64,000 bases of DNA from Eubacterium callanderi (GCF_900142645.1 NZ_FRBP01000015.1:1-64000); one strand, 5' to 3'. Shown: positions 24,255 to 33,080, counted from the stretch's first letter. Notes: generated by a model from the sequence alone, not told the origin. Made by a program: numbers and translations.

Positions 24255-24740
24255 ATGAAAGCTAAAGAAACGCCACTTCGGCTGAAAAAATTTACAGATC
24301 AGGACATTCCGCTGTTGACTGAATGGCTGGGTGCGGAGCATATAAAGCCCTGGTTCACTGATCCGCAGGCATGGCTTGACGAGGTGAGAGAGCGGGAGGG
24401 AGAGTATAGCTGGATACACCACTATATCATCTGTGGAGACCGCGGGTCCATTGGCTTTTGCCAGTACTATCCCTATTGGAAAAGCGGAGAGGACTGGCAT
24501 GGGAATATTCCGGTGGAGGGCACTTACAGCATTGATTATCTTATTGGAGAAGTGGAAAATCTGAAAAAAGGCTATGCCAGTGCGGCTGTGCGGCTACTGG
24601 GGGAGCTTATCGCGGAGGAAAGGGACGCTAAAAGAATAATCGTCCAGCCCGAGACAGACAACCATGCCTCCCGAAATACGCTGCTGTCCGCCGGATACAG
24701 CTATGACACGGCGAATGGGCTGTTTTTACTGGAAATATAG
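24255..24740 (+). CDS. GNAT-family N-acetyltransferase (AAC(6')-like)
   Basis: A 161-residue acetyltransferase. Residues about 6-150 form a GNAT fold; the acetyl-CoA motif is degenerate (LIGEVENLKKGYASAAVRLL) with the expected GYA; later RIIVQPETDNHASRNTLLSAGY gives the family's D-N-x-A-S/R-x-x-L-x-x-A-G-F/Y signature. The overall pattern (LTEWLGAEHIKPWFTD, then GFCQYYPYW) resembles aminoglycoside 6'-acetyltransferases, but whether it modifies a drug is unknown. ATG 24255 is chosen since AAAAGGAGAA lies upstream; 24225 has none. It is a single gene. Confidence 0.78.
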   Translation: MKAKETPLRLKKFTDQDIPLLTEWLGAEHIKPWFTDPQAWLDEVREREGEYSWIHHYIICGDRGSIGFCQYYPYWKSGEDWHGNIPVEGTYSIDYLIGEVENLKKGYASAAVRLLGELIAEERDAKRIIVQPETDNHASRNTLLSAGYSYDTANGLFLLEI

Positions 24741-24900
24741 CAACAGATTAAAATAAGGGAGATGATTTTTATTTTTTAGTGATTAACATCGAAAAATACA
24801 TCAAAACAAAAATGCTGCTATAAAAGAAGAAAAAAATATATTATAATGAAGACAGATGAGAGGACAATAAAAATCAGATTTTGGAAAAGAGAGGGAACGT

Positions 24901-26256
24901 ATGCTCATTGATATTATAAGCACGACGCTCCGGGTTGTCGTCTGTTGTATTGTCTTCGCCTACTGCCTGTTTACGCCCTTCAAAAGCCGGTTTCGTTACA
25001 ATAATCTTGTGACGGCAGTTTTAGCCGGGCTATTGACAGCCATTACGGTCGTGGTCATTGTTTTGTTTTTAACCTCTGGGAAGTTTTTAGTAAAGTACAG
25101 CAGCTTTGGGATCGTGCTGTGGATTCTCACAGCAGTGGCAATTTTCCGCATCGCTATTAAGGGCAGTTTTTTTGAGATATTGTTCATTGTTTTGATGGTT
25201 TTAAACCTGTATGTCAATATTGTCGCCATTGCCAAGGTGATTGTCAATTCCCTGAGTCTGAATTTGCCGTTTTCGATGGTCTATGCTCTCGTGGTGATCG
25301 GTGTGCTCATCGTGTGTATCCCGCTGCTCTGGATTTTGATGGTGCGGCTGTATAAGCAGGTGGTTGAGTTTGAGGGGAATTTCAGTTTTTGGAAGTATAT
25401 CTGGGTGATTCCGGCGCTGATTTATATGATTTTCTTTGTGAAAATTGTTGGAGATTACTGGAAAGCCCATGTGCCAACCAATGGTGTGGATATTACATTC
25501 ACGGTTCTCTGGGCTGTTACCACCTACACATTCTTTCTGGTGACCCTCCTGATGCTGATTCAGACCTACAGGGGAATAACGGCCGCGCAGCAGACAAAGC
25601 TTATTTCATCCCAGCTGCGGATGCAGGAGGACCAGTATCAGCGGATGATTGAAAATGTGGAAAATAACGCCAGGCTCCGGCATGACTGGCGGCATCACCT
25701 GCTGTCCATTGACAGCTTTCTGGACAATAAGGATATGGAGGGGCTGCGGAATTATATGAAGGCCCTTGCTCCGGAATACTTAGCCGGAGAGGATATTTCC
25801 TTTTGCCAGAATCCAGTGGTCAACGCGATACTGATGCACTATTATACTGTGGCCAGTGCAGAAGGAATCGTGGTGACGGTAAAAGCCAACGTGCGGGAGT
25901 CCCTCGATATCCAAGATACGGATTTGTGTATTGTCTTTGGAAATCTTGTGGAGAACGCTGTGGAGGCCTGCGCCACCCGTGAAAAAAATCCCAGGACAAT
26001 TGAGATCAAGGCGGACGTGGAGGGCAGACAGCTGGTGCTGGCCATTCGGAACACCTATCAGAGGGCAGTGATTTTCAGAGACAAGCAGTATTATTCCACA
26101 AAGCACGAGGGCGAGGGTATGGGCATTGCCTCGGTAAAAAGGATTGTGGAAAAAAATAAGGGAGTGATGGAAATCCACTATGATGAAGATAACTTTACGG
26201 TACAGGTCATGCTGAAGATGATTCAGGGAGATAATGAGGTGCGCAAATGCAGATAG
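24901..26256 (+). CDS. Sensor histidine kinase of the GHKL/AgrC type, without adjacent response regulator
   Basis: A 451-residue membrane kinase. About six or seven membrane helices fill residues 1-220; a short coiled-coil linker leads to LRHDWRHHLLSIDSF with the phospho-accepting His at residue 261; a GHKL ATPase domain follows with NAVEAC (N-box, near 353) and GEGMGIASVKRIV (G-box, near 402). This is the layout of peptide-sensing kinases of the AgrC/ComD class. No LytTR response regulator or peptide precursor is next to it. Its end overlaps the following gene by 10 bases, which implies cotranslation. AGAGAGGGAACGT precedes the ATG. Confidence 0.85.
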   Translation: MLIDIISTTLRVVVCCIVFAYCLFTPFKSRFRYNNLVTAVLAGLLTAITVVVIVLFLTSGKFLVKYSSFGIVLWILTAVAIFRIAIKGSFFEILFIVLMVLNLYVNIVAIAKVIVNSLSLNLPFSMVYALVVIGVLIVCIPLLWILMVRLYKQVVEFEGNFSFWKYIWVIPALIYMIFFVKIVGDYWKAHVPTNGVDITFTVLWAVTTYTFFLVTLLMLIQTYRGITAAQQTKLISSQLRMQEDQYQRMIENVENNARLRHDWRHHLLSIDSFLDNKDMEGLRNYMKALAPEYLAGEDISFCQNPVVNAILMHYYTVASAEGIVVTVKANVRESLDIQDTDLCIVFGNLVENAVEACATREKNPRTIEIKADVEGRQLVLAIRNTYQRAVIFRDKQYYSTKHEGEGMGIASVKRIVEKNKGVMEIHYDEDNFTVQVMLKMIQGDNEVRKCR

Positions 26257-26777
26257 GCGTCACCATTCCGCTTCAGAAATTTTTAAAAGCGTCCAGCCCG
26301 CCCTATGGACCGCCAGAGGATCTTTTTTACTGCTGGGAGGCCCATGTCATATTTTTTCAGGGAAAGGAGACGTTGGTCGCCGTGAATGCGAGCAGTCGTT
26401 TTGCCGTTGTCCTCTGGGGAATGGCCGCTGCGGACTGGGCCGGTTATCCTGAGCTGCTGAAGGAAGGGATTGCCCTTGGGCTCAGCGGCGAAGGTTATAC
26501 GGACGAGCAGGTTCAGGCTTATTTTAAGAGGGCAGGCAGACTCAGTGTCACAAAGACCCACGGCCGCCGTCCGGTAGCCGGACTCAACCGGGCAGTAGAG
26601 CGCTTGTTTGGCCTGACGGCTGATGCGGATAAAACACGAAAATATCAGGCGCTGCACAGCCGCTTTGCCAATGAGGAGCGGTGCAGCGCGGCGGGTTTTT
26701 CGGATAAGGGCTGCCCGCGGGATTTTTTAGAGGAAGATATGAAGCGGACTGGTATCTTAAAGCAGAAAGAAATCTGA
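26247..26777 (+). CDS. DUF6933-like protein
   Basis: A 176-residue soluble protein. The N-terminal 120 residues (LQKFLKASSPPYGPPEDLFYCWEAHV ... LVAVNASSRFAVVLWG) follow the DUF6933 pattern of a beta-rich first half with a conserved W-x-A-H and an N-x-S/T turn; the tail is basic and helical. No catalytic motif is evident. It overlaps the end of the orphan sensor kinase by 10 bases and so is probably made with it, then ended by a terminator. The name denotes similarity only; the function of the family is unknown. Confidence 0.6.
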   Translation: MQIGVTIPLQKFLKASSPPYGPPEDLFYCWEAHVIFFQGKETLVAVNASSRFAVVLWGMAAADWAGYPELLKEGIALGLSGEGYTDEQVQAYFKRAGRLSVTKTHGRRPVAGLNRAVERLFGLTADADKTRKYQALHSRFANEERCSAAGFSDKGCPRDFLEEDMKRTGILKQKEI

Positions 26778-26778
26778 A

Positions 26779-26801
26779 GGGCGGAGTTTCCGCCCTTTTT
26801 T
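26779..26801 (+). terminator. Terminator after the DUF6933-like gene
   Basis: GGGCGGA (26779-26785) pairs with TCCGCCC (26789-26795) over a 3-base loop, followed by six T residues; it overlaps the end of the gene almost directly. Confidence 0.88.
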
Positions 26802-26889
26802 AATAAAGTCTTTAGCCTGCTTTTTGCAGCGCAAAAAGAGAGGAAGGCTTTAAGAAAGTGTGCTATGATACAACAGAAAGGAAATGAGG

Positions 26890-27741
26890 ATGGACTGGAC
26901 AGAACGTTTGAACAAAATCATTGAGTATATTGAGAGCAGTCTGCAGCTGGGCCATGAGGAGATTGACAGGCAAAGGATCGAGCAGCTGGCCGGGTGTTCT
27001 TATTCGCTGTTTCAGCGGATTTTCAGCTATATGAACAGTGTCACTCTTGCGGAATATATCCGTAACCGCAAGCTTACCCTGGCAGGGTATGATTTTAAAA
27101 GCACAGAGATCAGGGTGTTGGACGCCAGCGTAAAATACGGCTATGATTCACCGACAGCCTTTACCCGGGCATTTCAGGCCTTTCACGGCATAACGCCCAC
27201 AGAGGCCAAAAAAGAGATGGCTGTTTTAAAGGTGTATCCACGGATGAATTTTGCCAAAGCGAATGATATTAAATGGCGGGTCGAGCACAGGGAAGGCTTT
27301 CGTCTTCTGGGCGTTAAGCGCTCCATCAGCTGCCTGAATGGCGAAAATTTCAGGGCGATTCCGGCTTTCTGGAATGAGGTTATGCAAAATGGCAGGCTGG
27401 CGCAGATTATTTCGTATACTGAGGGTCATAAACCTTCTGGTACCTTTGGCGTGTTTGGAAATTACCGGGATGGAATGATGGATTACTATATCGCCGGGAT
27501 CTCTGACAGGCCTGCGGGAAGAGGGCTTGAGGCCATTGAGATTCCGCCGGCAGCCTGGGCTGTTTTTGAGTGTGTCGGCCCGGTGCCGGGCGCAGTCCAG
27601 GAGGGATGGAAATTCTTGAATGAGGAGTGGGTCATCAAGTATCCCTTCGACCACGCAGACTGCCCGGAAATGGAGTGGTATTCGGCGGGCAACAGCTTTG
27701 CGGAGGATTATAAAAGTGAAATATGGATACCAATTTTATAG
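26890..27741 (+). CDS. AraC-family regulator with a GyrI-like ligand domain
   Basis: A 283-residue protein. Residues about 5-110 hold the two helix-turn-helices of AraC/XylS (LAGCSYSLFQRIFSYM ... VSVKYGYDSPTAFTRAFQAF HGITPTEAK); residues about 125-280 form a GyrI-like/AraC_E_bind domain, used by relatives to bind drugs or bulky hydrophobic compounds. ATG 26890 has AAGGAA 7 bases upstream, whereas ATG 26884 would abut it. A palindrome around TTTTTGCAGCGCAAAAAG (26821-26838) and a TATGAT box just upstream suggest autoregulation. Targets are unknown; the ASCH-like gene 15 bases downstream may be cotranscribed. Confidence 0.85.
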   Translation: MDWTERLNKIIEYIESSLQLGHEEIDRQRIEQLAGCSYSLFQRIFSYMNSVTLAEYIRNRKLTLAGYDFKSTEIRVLDASVKYGYDSPTAFTRAFQAFHGITPTEAKKEMAVLKVYPRMNFAKANDIKWRVEHREGFRLLGVKRSISCLNGENFRAIPAFWNEVMQNGRLAQIISYTEGHKPSGTFGVFGNYRDGMMDYYIAGISDRPAGRGLEAIEIPPAAWAVFECVGPVPGAVQEGWKFLNEEWVIKYPFDHADCPEMEWYSAGNSFAEDYKSEIWIPIL

Positions 27742-27756
27742 AAACAGGAGGCAGCA

Positions 27757-28212
27757 ATGGAGCATTTAGTTTATTGCGATGACAAAGAAAAGGTATTGGA
27801 AAAAATTATGGACGGAACAAAGACCATGGTCGTGAGAGGCGCGGCGGGCAGGAAGATTCCCCACAGTCGGGTCTTTGAGGGTGAAAAGCTTTATTTCATG
27901 AAAAAGGGCAGCAAGGCCATTTCGGCCAGGGCGGTGGTAAAAAGTGTCCAGAATTATGTCAAGCTTTCAGATGAAGCCATTGATGAAGCCCTTGAGTCGA
28001 ATCAGGACAGGCTAAATTTATCCGAAAAACAGAAAAAACGCTGGCATAAAAAATGTCTCTGTCTGGTAGAATTTGAAAATGTGGAGGCTATTGAGCCATT
28101 GGCCTTCGACCATCAGGGCAATATGGATGACTGGCTGATCGTTGAAAAGATTGAGGACGTGGTGGTGGGGAGCAGCATTCCCTACAACTATGAGAAATCA
28201 AAATTCAAATAA
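27757..28212 (+). CDS. ASCH/PUA-like domain protein
   Basis: A 151-residue protein. The start (VLEKIMDGTKTMVVRGAAGR) has the I-x-x-G-x-K-T-x-x-x-R pattern typical of ASCH domains, followed by a beta-barrel-type middle (VFEGEKLYFMKKGSKAISAR AVVKSV) and VEFENVEAIEPLAF near the end. ASCH domains bind RNA or nucleotides and some have amidohydrolase activity; nothing more specific can be said. GAAACAGGAGG precedes the ATG. It lies between the AraC regulator and a PEBP-family gene in the same direction with small gaps, so the three may form an operon. Confidence 0.65.
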   Translation: MEHLVYCDDKEKVLEKIMDGTKTMVVRGAAGRKIPHSRVFEGEKLYFMKKGSKAISARAVVKSVQNYVKLSDEAIDEALESNQDRLNLSEKQKKRWHKKCLCLVEFENVEAIEPLAFDHQGNMDDWLIVEKIEDVVVGSSIPYNYEKSKFK

Positions 28213-28231
28213 AAATTCAGGAGGTAAAAAA

Positions 28232-28735
28232 ATGATTGTAACAAGCACTGGAATTGTCAACGGCATAATTGAGGACAAGTATGGAAAGCACGGCAGCCAG
28301 TTCAACGAAAATGGTATGCCGACATACTCTTTACCGCTGAAAATTGAGGACGCTCCAGAGGGTACGAAATCCTTCGCGCTGGTTCTGGAGGATAAGGACG
28401 CGTTCCCGGTTACAGGCGGCTTTTCATGGATTCACTGGACAGCGGCAAACATTACGCGTAATGAGCTTCTGGAAAACGAGAGCCAGACCGCCACAGATTT
28501 TGTCCAGGGTGCGAACAGCTGTATGAGCATCCAGGGAGGAAGGCAGAGCCGGGCGCTGTCGTCCTTTTACGGCGGTATGGCGCCGCCAAATGCGCCGCAT
28601 ATCTACGAAATGCATGTTTATGCCCTGAATACACTGCTGGAATTGGATAACGGCTTTTATTACAACGAGCTGTACCGCCAGATGGAAGGCCATATCTTAG
28701 ATCAGGTCACCATCAAGGGAGCGTACAGAGATTGA
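28232..28735 (+). CDS. YbhB/YbcL-type phosphatidylethanolamine-binding family protein
   Basis: A 167-residue PEBP protein. Family motifs visible: LPLKIEDAPEGTKSFALVLEDKD near residues 31-55 (the D-x-D of the ligand site), FSWIHWTAANI near 63-73 (W-x-H-W), and APPNAPHIYEMHVYALNTLLEL near 113-134 with the conserved H-x-Y. Bacterial members are cytosolic, form dimers and have no firmly established role. The ATG at 28232 follows CAGGAGG at 28218-28224. It closes the possible operon with the AraC and ASCH-like genes and is followed by a terminator. Confidence 0.88.
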   Translation: MIVTSTGIVNGIIEDKYGKHGSQFNENGMPTYSLPLKIEDAPEGTKSFALVLEDKDAFPVTGGFSWIHWTAANITRNELLENESQTATDFVQGANSCMSIQGGRQSRALSSFYGGMAPPNAPHIYEMHVYALNTLLELDNGFYYNELYRQMEGHILDQVTIKGAYRD

Positions 28736-28785
28736 AAAACCACAGGAACAGCCAGCCTTATGTGATGACCGGCTGGTAACAATTA

Positions 28786-28813
28786 AGATGCTTCAGTATG
28801 AAGCATCTTTTTT
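28786..28813 (+). terminator. Terminator after the PEBP-family gene
   Basis: AGATGCTTCA (28786-28795) pairs perfectly with TGAAGCATCT (28799-28808) over a 3-base loop, followed by T residues. A smaller GCC/GGC hairpin lies just before it. Confidence 0.88.
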
Positions 28814-28834
28814 AATGTGCCCGCTTAAAACTTC

Positions 28835-28863
28835 TTTACGTCAAGGTACAATCATCCTATAAT
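28835..28863 (+). promoter_or_regulatory. Promoter of the penicillin-binding-protein gene
   Basis: TTTACG (28835-28840), 17 bases, TATAAT (28858-28863), about 20 bases before the ribosome site of the gene at 28890. Confidence 0.6.
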
Positions 28864-28889
28864 AAGCTTAAGGAAGTGGGGGTGAAACT

Positions 28890-30707
28890 ATGAAAGCAGA
28901 CGGTAAAAAAATGAAGATAGCGGTTGGTGCAGTGGCGTTGACAATGCTCATCACAGCGCTGGCCCTTGCGGCTTATCGTTCAGTCAACACGCCGGAACGG
29001 TCTCTTGAGCGCTATTTTGACGCAGTGAGTGGGCGGGATTACGATAAAATGTATCTGCTCATCAGTGATGATTCCAAAAAGACCATCAGCCGGGAGGATT
29101 TTATCACGCGGAACAAAAACATTTATGAGGGAATTGAAGCTAGAGACCTGAAGCTGGAGATCATGAGCGTTGAAAAAATTGATTCAAACCAGCGGCAGGC
29201 CTATTATAACCTGAGGATGGAAACAGTGGCCGGTGCGCTCGGCAACCCTGGCAATGTGAGGCTGCGGAAGGACAGCTTTTTCGGAGAATACCGGCTTGTC
29301 TGGAATTCTGCGGTCATTTTGCCCGGACTCAGCGAAACCGCCAAAGTCAGTGTCACCACAACTGCGGCAGATCGGGGAAGCATTCTGGACAAGGACGGCA
29401 ATATGCTGGCAGGACCAGGTGCGGCCCCCTCGGTCGGCTTTGTCCCGGGAAAAATAAACGCGGATACCCGGGCTGCCGACCTGGCCGCAGCAGCCGGGCT
29501 TTTGGGGATTACCACCGAAGAGATCGAAGACGCACTGTCCGCCTCCTGGGTGACAGCGGAGACTTATGTCCCAGTCAAAACACTGCCCGAAATTGACGCA
29601 GGGCTGGAAGCTGCGCTTTTGCAGATACCGGGTGTGATGATCGGAGAAGCAGAGGTGCGCAGCTACCCTTATGGAGAAAAAGCCGCGCACCTGACTGGCT
29701 ATATTGGTGCCATCACGGCTGAGGAGCTGGAAGCGCTTAAGAATGAAGGCGATTACCGGGAGACGAGTATCGTGGGAAAAGGCGGCCTGGAAAAGGTTTT
29801 TGACCGTCAGCTGAGAGGAAAGGACGGAGGCACTATCACCGTCAGTGATACCAGCAGTGACGGGATTAAAACAAGCCGTGTTCTGTGTGAAAGCTCACCG
29901 GTGAGAGGTTTTGATGTCCAGACGACCATTGACACCGGGCTTCAGACAGCCCTTTATGATCAGCTTGCCGGGGATAAAAGCGCCGCGGCAGCCGTTAATC
30001 CGAAAACCGGCGCGGTGCTGGCTCTGGTCAGCACGCCGTCCTACAATCCCAACACCTTTATTCTGGGCATGAGTGACGCCGAGAGGGACAGCCTGAACAG
30101 AAATCCGGACAATCCCCTGCTTAACCGGTTCGAGAAAGCCTATGCGCCCGGCGAGCTCATTCAGCCTGTAACCCTTGGCGCTGGTGTGAAAACCAGCGAG
30201 GCGTATGCCGAACAGCTTAAAAAGCTTGGCTTTGGGGAGTCGCTGCCCTTTGATTTCAGCATGGAGGCCTCTAAAATTTCAGAGAGCGGTACAGTGGACA
30301 GTGACCTGGCGGCAGCGGGCAGCGGCACGACGGGCATGGCCGCCAGCCCTCTGCATCTGGCGTTGATTTATTCCGCCCTTGTGAATGGCGGTAATATGGT
30401 GGAACCTTATATCAAATATGATGCCAACCCCATGGTGAAGTATTGGAAAAAGGATGTGATTTCCCAGGAAAAGGCCGCAGAAATCAGTGAAAGCCTTTTA
30501 CAGGAGGCAAAGAGCCCAAAAGGAAGGGCTCTTGCGGTAAAAACAGGGACAGCGGTCCAGAAAAACTCAGTGGATACAGCCCTGTGCGTCCTGTTTTATG
30601 CGGACCAGACAGAGGAAAGCCCTCTGCTGGTGGCTGCCGTGGCAGAGGGTACTGGGGAAAGGGGCGGCGCCGGCTATCTGGAAGAGAAGATACGCGCGGT
30701 TTTCTGA
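28890..30707 (+). CDS. Class B penicillin-binding protein homologue lacking catalytic Ser and Lys
   Basis: A 605-residue membrane-anchored protein: N-terminal helix (residues 10-30), an NTF2-like MecA_N domain (ERSLERYFDAVSGRDYDKMY), a PBP dimerisation domain (about 150-310) and a transpeptidase-like domain. The active-site segment normally P-G-S-x-x-K reads APGELIQP: Glu422 and Gln425 (30153-30164) replace the nucleophile Ser and the Lys. The stretch that should hold the S-x-N motif is missing; the frame passes straight to KKLGFGESLPFDF. The third motif KTGT is intact near residue 549. The frame is otherwise undamaged and has a good promoter, so it is probably a maintained pseudoenzyme, perhaps a scaffold or beta-lactam decoy, rather than a decaying gene. 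Confidence 0.85.
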   Translation: MKADGKKMKIAVGAVALTMLITALALAAYRSVNTPERSLERYFDAVSGRDYDKMYLLISDDSKKTISREDFITRNKNIYEGIEARDLKLEIMSVEKIDSNQRQAYYNLRMETVAGALGNPGNVRLRKDSFFGEYRLVWNSAVILPGLSETAKVSVTTTAADRGSILDKDGNMLAGPGAAPSVGFVPGKINADTRAADLAAAAGLLGITTEEIEDALSASWVTAETYVPVKTLPEIDAGLEAALLQIPGVMIGEAEVRSYPYGEKAAHLTGYIGAITAEELEALKNEGDYRETSIVGKGGLEKVFDRQLRGKDGGTITVSDTSSDGIKTSRVLCESSPVRGFDVQTTIDTGLQTALYDQLAGDKSAAAAVNPKTGAVLALVSTPSYNPNTFILGMSDAERDSLNRNPDNPLLNRFEKAYAPGELIQPVTLGAGVKTSEAYAEQLKKLGFGESLPFDFSMEASKISESGTVDSDLAAAGSGTTGMAASPLHLALIYSALVNGGNMVEPYIKYDANPMVKYWKKDVISQEKAAEISESLLQEAKSPKGRALAVKTGTAVQKNSVDTALCVLFYADQTEESPLLVAAVAEGTGERGGAGYLEEKIRAVF

Positions 30708-30728
30708 AAAGCCCTGGAAAAGGAATGT

Positions 30729-31445
30729 TTATTCGGATTTGAGCTTTTTCAGCATTAAAATACAGATCAGGACCGCTGTTGCGAGGATGGCTGCCAGGGG
30801 CAGCAGGTTCTCAGTCTTGAAGCCGTTATTGAGCAGCAGCTTGTATCCCCAGGCGGCCGGGAATACTTTTCCGGCTGCCGCCAGTGGACCGGGAAGGAGA
30901 TCGGCAGAGAACATAATCCCAGAGAGCATAATGGACGGCAGAAAGATAAGCTGGGAAATCATGGTGAGCTTTGCCTGGTTTTTGAGGGAAAGCCCCAGAA
31001 CGCAGCCCACAGAAAGGGAGACTATGATAAAAATTGTGAGTGCGCCAGAGTATAGGGTCGGGTTTGGCGGGACAGACGCGCCAAAAATAACCGGAGCGGC
31101 GAAAAAAATGATGGCAGACATGATCGACAGATGTATAAAAGCGGACAAAAATATGGAAACCATACCCAGGTACAGAGGTACGCCGTTGGCCCTGTAGACC
31201 TTTTTTATATCGCTTCCGTATATTTCCAACAGAGATGGCGGCAGACCTATGAGGGCGCCCGTTGATACGCCCATGACAGTCATGGACGGTATCAGGGTTT
31301 CCCGGGACTCGGGAATAATGGCAGTAAAGATGCCACCCATGACCATAAAGAACAAAAGCGGCACAATATAGCAGGTGATCAGCAGTGAGCGGCTGCGGAT
31401 ATCCAGTTTCCACTGCAAAACTACGCCGTATAAAAAAGCACTCAT
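30729..31445 (-). CDS. ABC-2 type transporter permease
   Basis: A 238-residue permease with six predicted membrane helices, including LLITCYIVPLLFFMVMGGIF and a final VLICILMLKKL. The middle carries the ABC-2 signature region (LIFLPSIMLSGIMFSADLLP). Its start overlaps the stop of the ATPase gene by 4 bases (ATGA), so the two are coupled. With the ATPase at 31442 and the MerR regulator at 32254 it makes a three-gene operon for export of an unknown compound, possibly a drug or lipid. It converges on the PBP-like gene with 21 bases between stops and no evident terminator. Confidence 0.85.
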   Translation of the reverse strand: MSAFLYGVVLQWKLDIRSRSLLITCYIVPLLFFMVMGGIFTAIIPESRETLIPSMTVMGVSTGALIGLPPSLLEIYGSDIKKVYRANGVPLYLGMVSIFLSAFIHLSIMSAIIFFAAPVIFGASVPPNPTLYSGALTIFIIVSLSVGCVLGLSLKNQAKLTMISQLIFLPSIMLSGIMFSADLLPGPLAAAGKVFPAAWGYKLLLNNGFKTENLLPLAAILATAVLICILMLKKLKSE

Positions 31446-32257
31446 TTGATATTCCCCCTTGCGATGTTCATAAAATGCTGCTCAAGGCTTCCCTGATCTA
31501 TTTTAATATCCAGCACCTCAATGTTTCTCAGCCTGAAATCCTCGAGCAGAGCCAGCATGGTTTCAGCGATGTTGTTCGACGCGAAGCTTTCCTCGCCCTG
31601 GGCAGTTTTGATGTGAATCGTGTAGCGTTTTCCAAGCCTGGCGGACAATTCCGCAACGCTCCCCAGAAAGAAGACAGTCCCGTTGTTTAAAATCGCGATG
31701 CGGTCGCACAGGCTTTCCACCTCAGCCATGTCATGGCTGGCCAAAATAATGGTTTTGCCCTGGGCTTTCAGCTGGCGGATCTGACCGTGGAGCGATACCC
31801 GGCCCTCCACGTCAAGGCCGGCGGTCGGCTCGTCTAAAAATATAATGTCCGGATCGCTGATCAGGGCAAGAGCGAGGTGCAGACGTCGCTTCTGGCCTGT
31901 TGACAGCGCAGCGTACTGTTTCTCCGAGAACTCCCTGATCCCAAGAGAAGCAAGCATGGCGGGATTGGCCTGGGTTTTGTTCCATTTAGCAAAGAGCCGT
32001 ACAGCCTCCAAAGGCCTGATGTTGGCTGGCAGAGAGGAGGATTGAAGCTGAATGCCCATTTTTCCATTTACCACGATGCTGCCGCTGTCATATTTTCTGA
32101 GGCCTTCAATGCACTCAAGAGCAGTGGTTTTTCCCGCGCCGTTTACGCCAAGCAGCGCAAAGATTTCGCCTTTTAGAACGTTGAAGCTCAGGCCCTTAAG
32201 GACAGTATGGCGGCCATAGCTTTTCTTTAATCCCTTTACCTCGATGGCGGTGCTCAT
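31442..32257 (-). CDS. ABC transporter ATP-binding protein
   Basis: A 271-residue ATPase: Walker A GVNGAGKTT near residue 38, a Q-loop in MGIQLQSSSL, signature LSTGQKRR near 119, Walker B DIIFLDEPTAGLD near 135-147, H-loop ASHDM. The C-terminal 60 residues after the ATPase core match the extra domain of antibiotic/drug-type ABC-2 ATPases. It overlaps both neighbours by 4 bases (MerR stop and permease start), giving a tightly coupled operon. It drives the membrane protein encoded at 30729. Confidence 0.9.
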   Translation of the reverse strand: MSTAIEVKGLKKSYGRHTVLKGLSFNVLKGEIFALLGVNGAGKTTALECIEGLRKYDSGSIVVNGKMGIQLQSSSLPANIRPLEAVRLFAKWNKTQANPAMLASLGIREFSEKQYAALSTGQKRRLHLALALISDPDIIFLDEPTAGLDVEGRVSLHGQIRQLKAQGKTIILASHDMAEVESLCDRIAILNNGTVFFLGSVAELSARLGKRYTIHIKTAQGEESFASNNIAETMLALLEDFRLRNIEVLDIKIDQGSLEQHFMNIARGNIK

Positions 32258-33054
32258 TCGGTCGCCGCCTCAAAGGGATTAAATCCCAGATTTGTAAGAT
32301 AAATGTCCAGAGCAGGTCCGATAAAAGCATTGGCAGCCGTCTGACTTTGTTTCCATTCATCGCTGGGTCCGTCAATGTCGGCTATTTCCATGAGCTGGGG
32401 CAGCATGCTCATGTCGCCGTCTGTAAAATCCATGACCATATTCCAAAAGGATTCCGCCAGCTTCTGCCCCTCCTCGCTTTCGGGCAGGACGCCGGTTTTT
32501 TGAAAGCGCACAGCCTGACTGTTCAGCCGCGTGAAGGTGTCCAGCATTGCAAGACCGCGGTCTTTATCGAAGCGGTTTCTGAAATGTTCGAGGGTTTTAT
32601 CGTCGAAATGCTTGATCAGCCAGTAAAATTCATTTTTCATCTGGAGGTTTATGATAATATCCGCGTATTTTTTAAAATCGACAGACTGCATCTGCAGGAT
32701 TTCTTCCTTCAATGCCTCGACCGCTGTCAAAGCCTCTGACAGGCTGTTGATCTTTTCGCGGATGGCAGCAGCCTGCTCAGTGAGCACGCCCGCGATGGCC
32801 TCGGGGTTTTCGAGGGAAATCAGACGGTTTTTAATGTCATCCAGTGAAAATCCCAGGGACTTTAAGGTTAAAATCTGATGCAATTTAACCATATCCTTGT
32901 CGGTATAGAGCCTGCGGCCGCCCTCACTTTCCGATGACGGCGAAAGCAGGCCCTCTTTGTCGTAATATTGCAGGGTACGAACCGTAGTGCCCATCTTTTT
33001 GGCAAGATCGCCGACGGTCATGTAGCCCTTTGGAATTGCTCTGTTTTTGCTCAT
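32254..33054 (-). CDS. MerR-family regulator with a TipAS-like C-terminal domain
   Basis: A 266-residue regulator. Residues about 11-80 form the MerR winged helix (MTVGDLAKKMGTTVRTLQYY DKEGLL); a coiled coil spans about 85-125; the last 140 residues are helical and resemble the TipA-S/antibiotic-recognition domain, with EFYWLIKHFDD and FWNMVMDFTDGD. Such regulators bind hydrophobic drugs and switch on exporters. The gene precedes and overlaps the ABC exporter genes, and its own promoter has the 19-base spacer typical of MerR control. Drug-induced expression of the exporter is therefore likely. Confidence 0.88.
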   Translation of the reverse strand: MSKNRAIPKGYMTVGDLAKKMGTTVRTLQYYDKEGLLSPSSESEGGRRLYTDKDMVKLHQILTLKSLGFSLDDIKNRLISLENPEAIAGVLTEQAAAIREKINSLSEALTAVEALKEEILQMQSVDFKKYADIIINLQMKNEFYWLIKHFDDKTLEHFRNRFDKDRGLAMLDTFTRLNSQAVRFQKTGVLPESEEGQKLAESFWNMVMDFTDGDMSMLPQLMEIADIDGPSDEWKQSQTAANAFIGPALDIYLTNLGFNPFEAATE

Positions 33055-33080
33055 GCCAGATACCTCCTGTATATGCTTGT

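Noticed and set aside
28890-30707. Penicillin-binding protein gene as a simple pseudogene
   Set aside because: The frame is full and uninterrupted, with intact promoter, ribosome site, N-terminal domains and K-T-G-T; only the catalytic segments differ.
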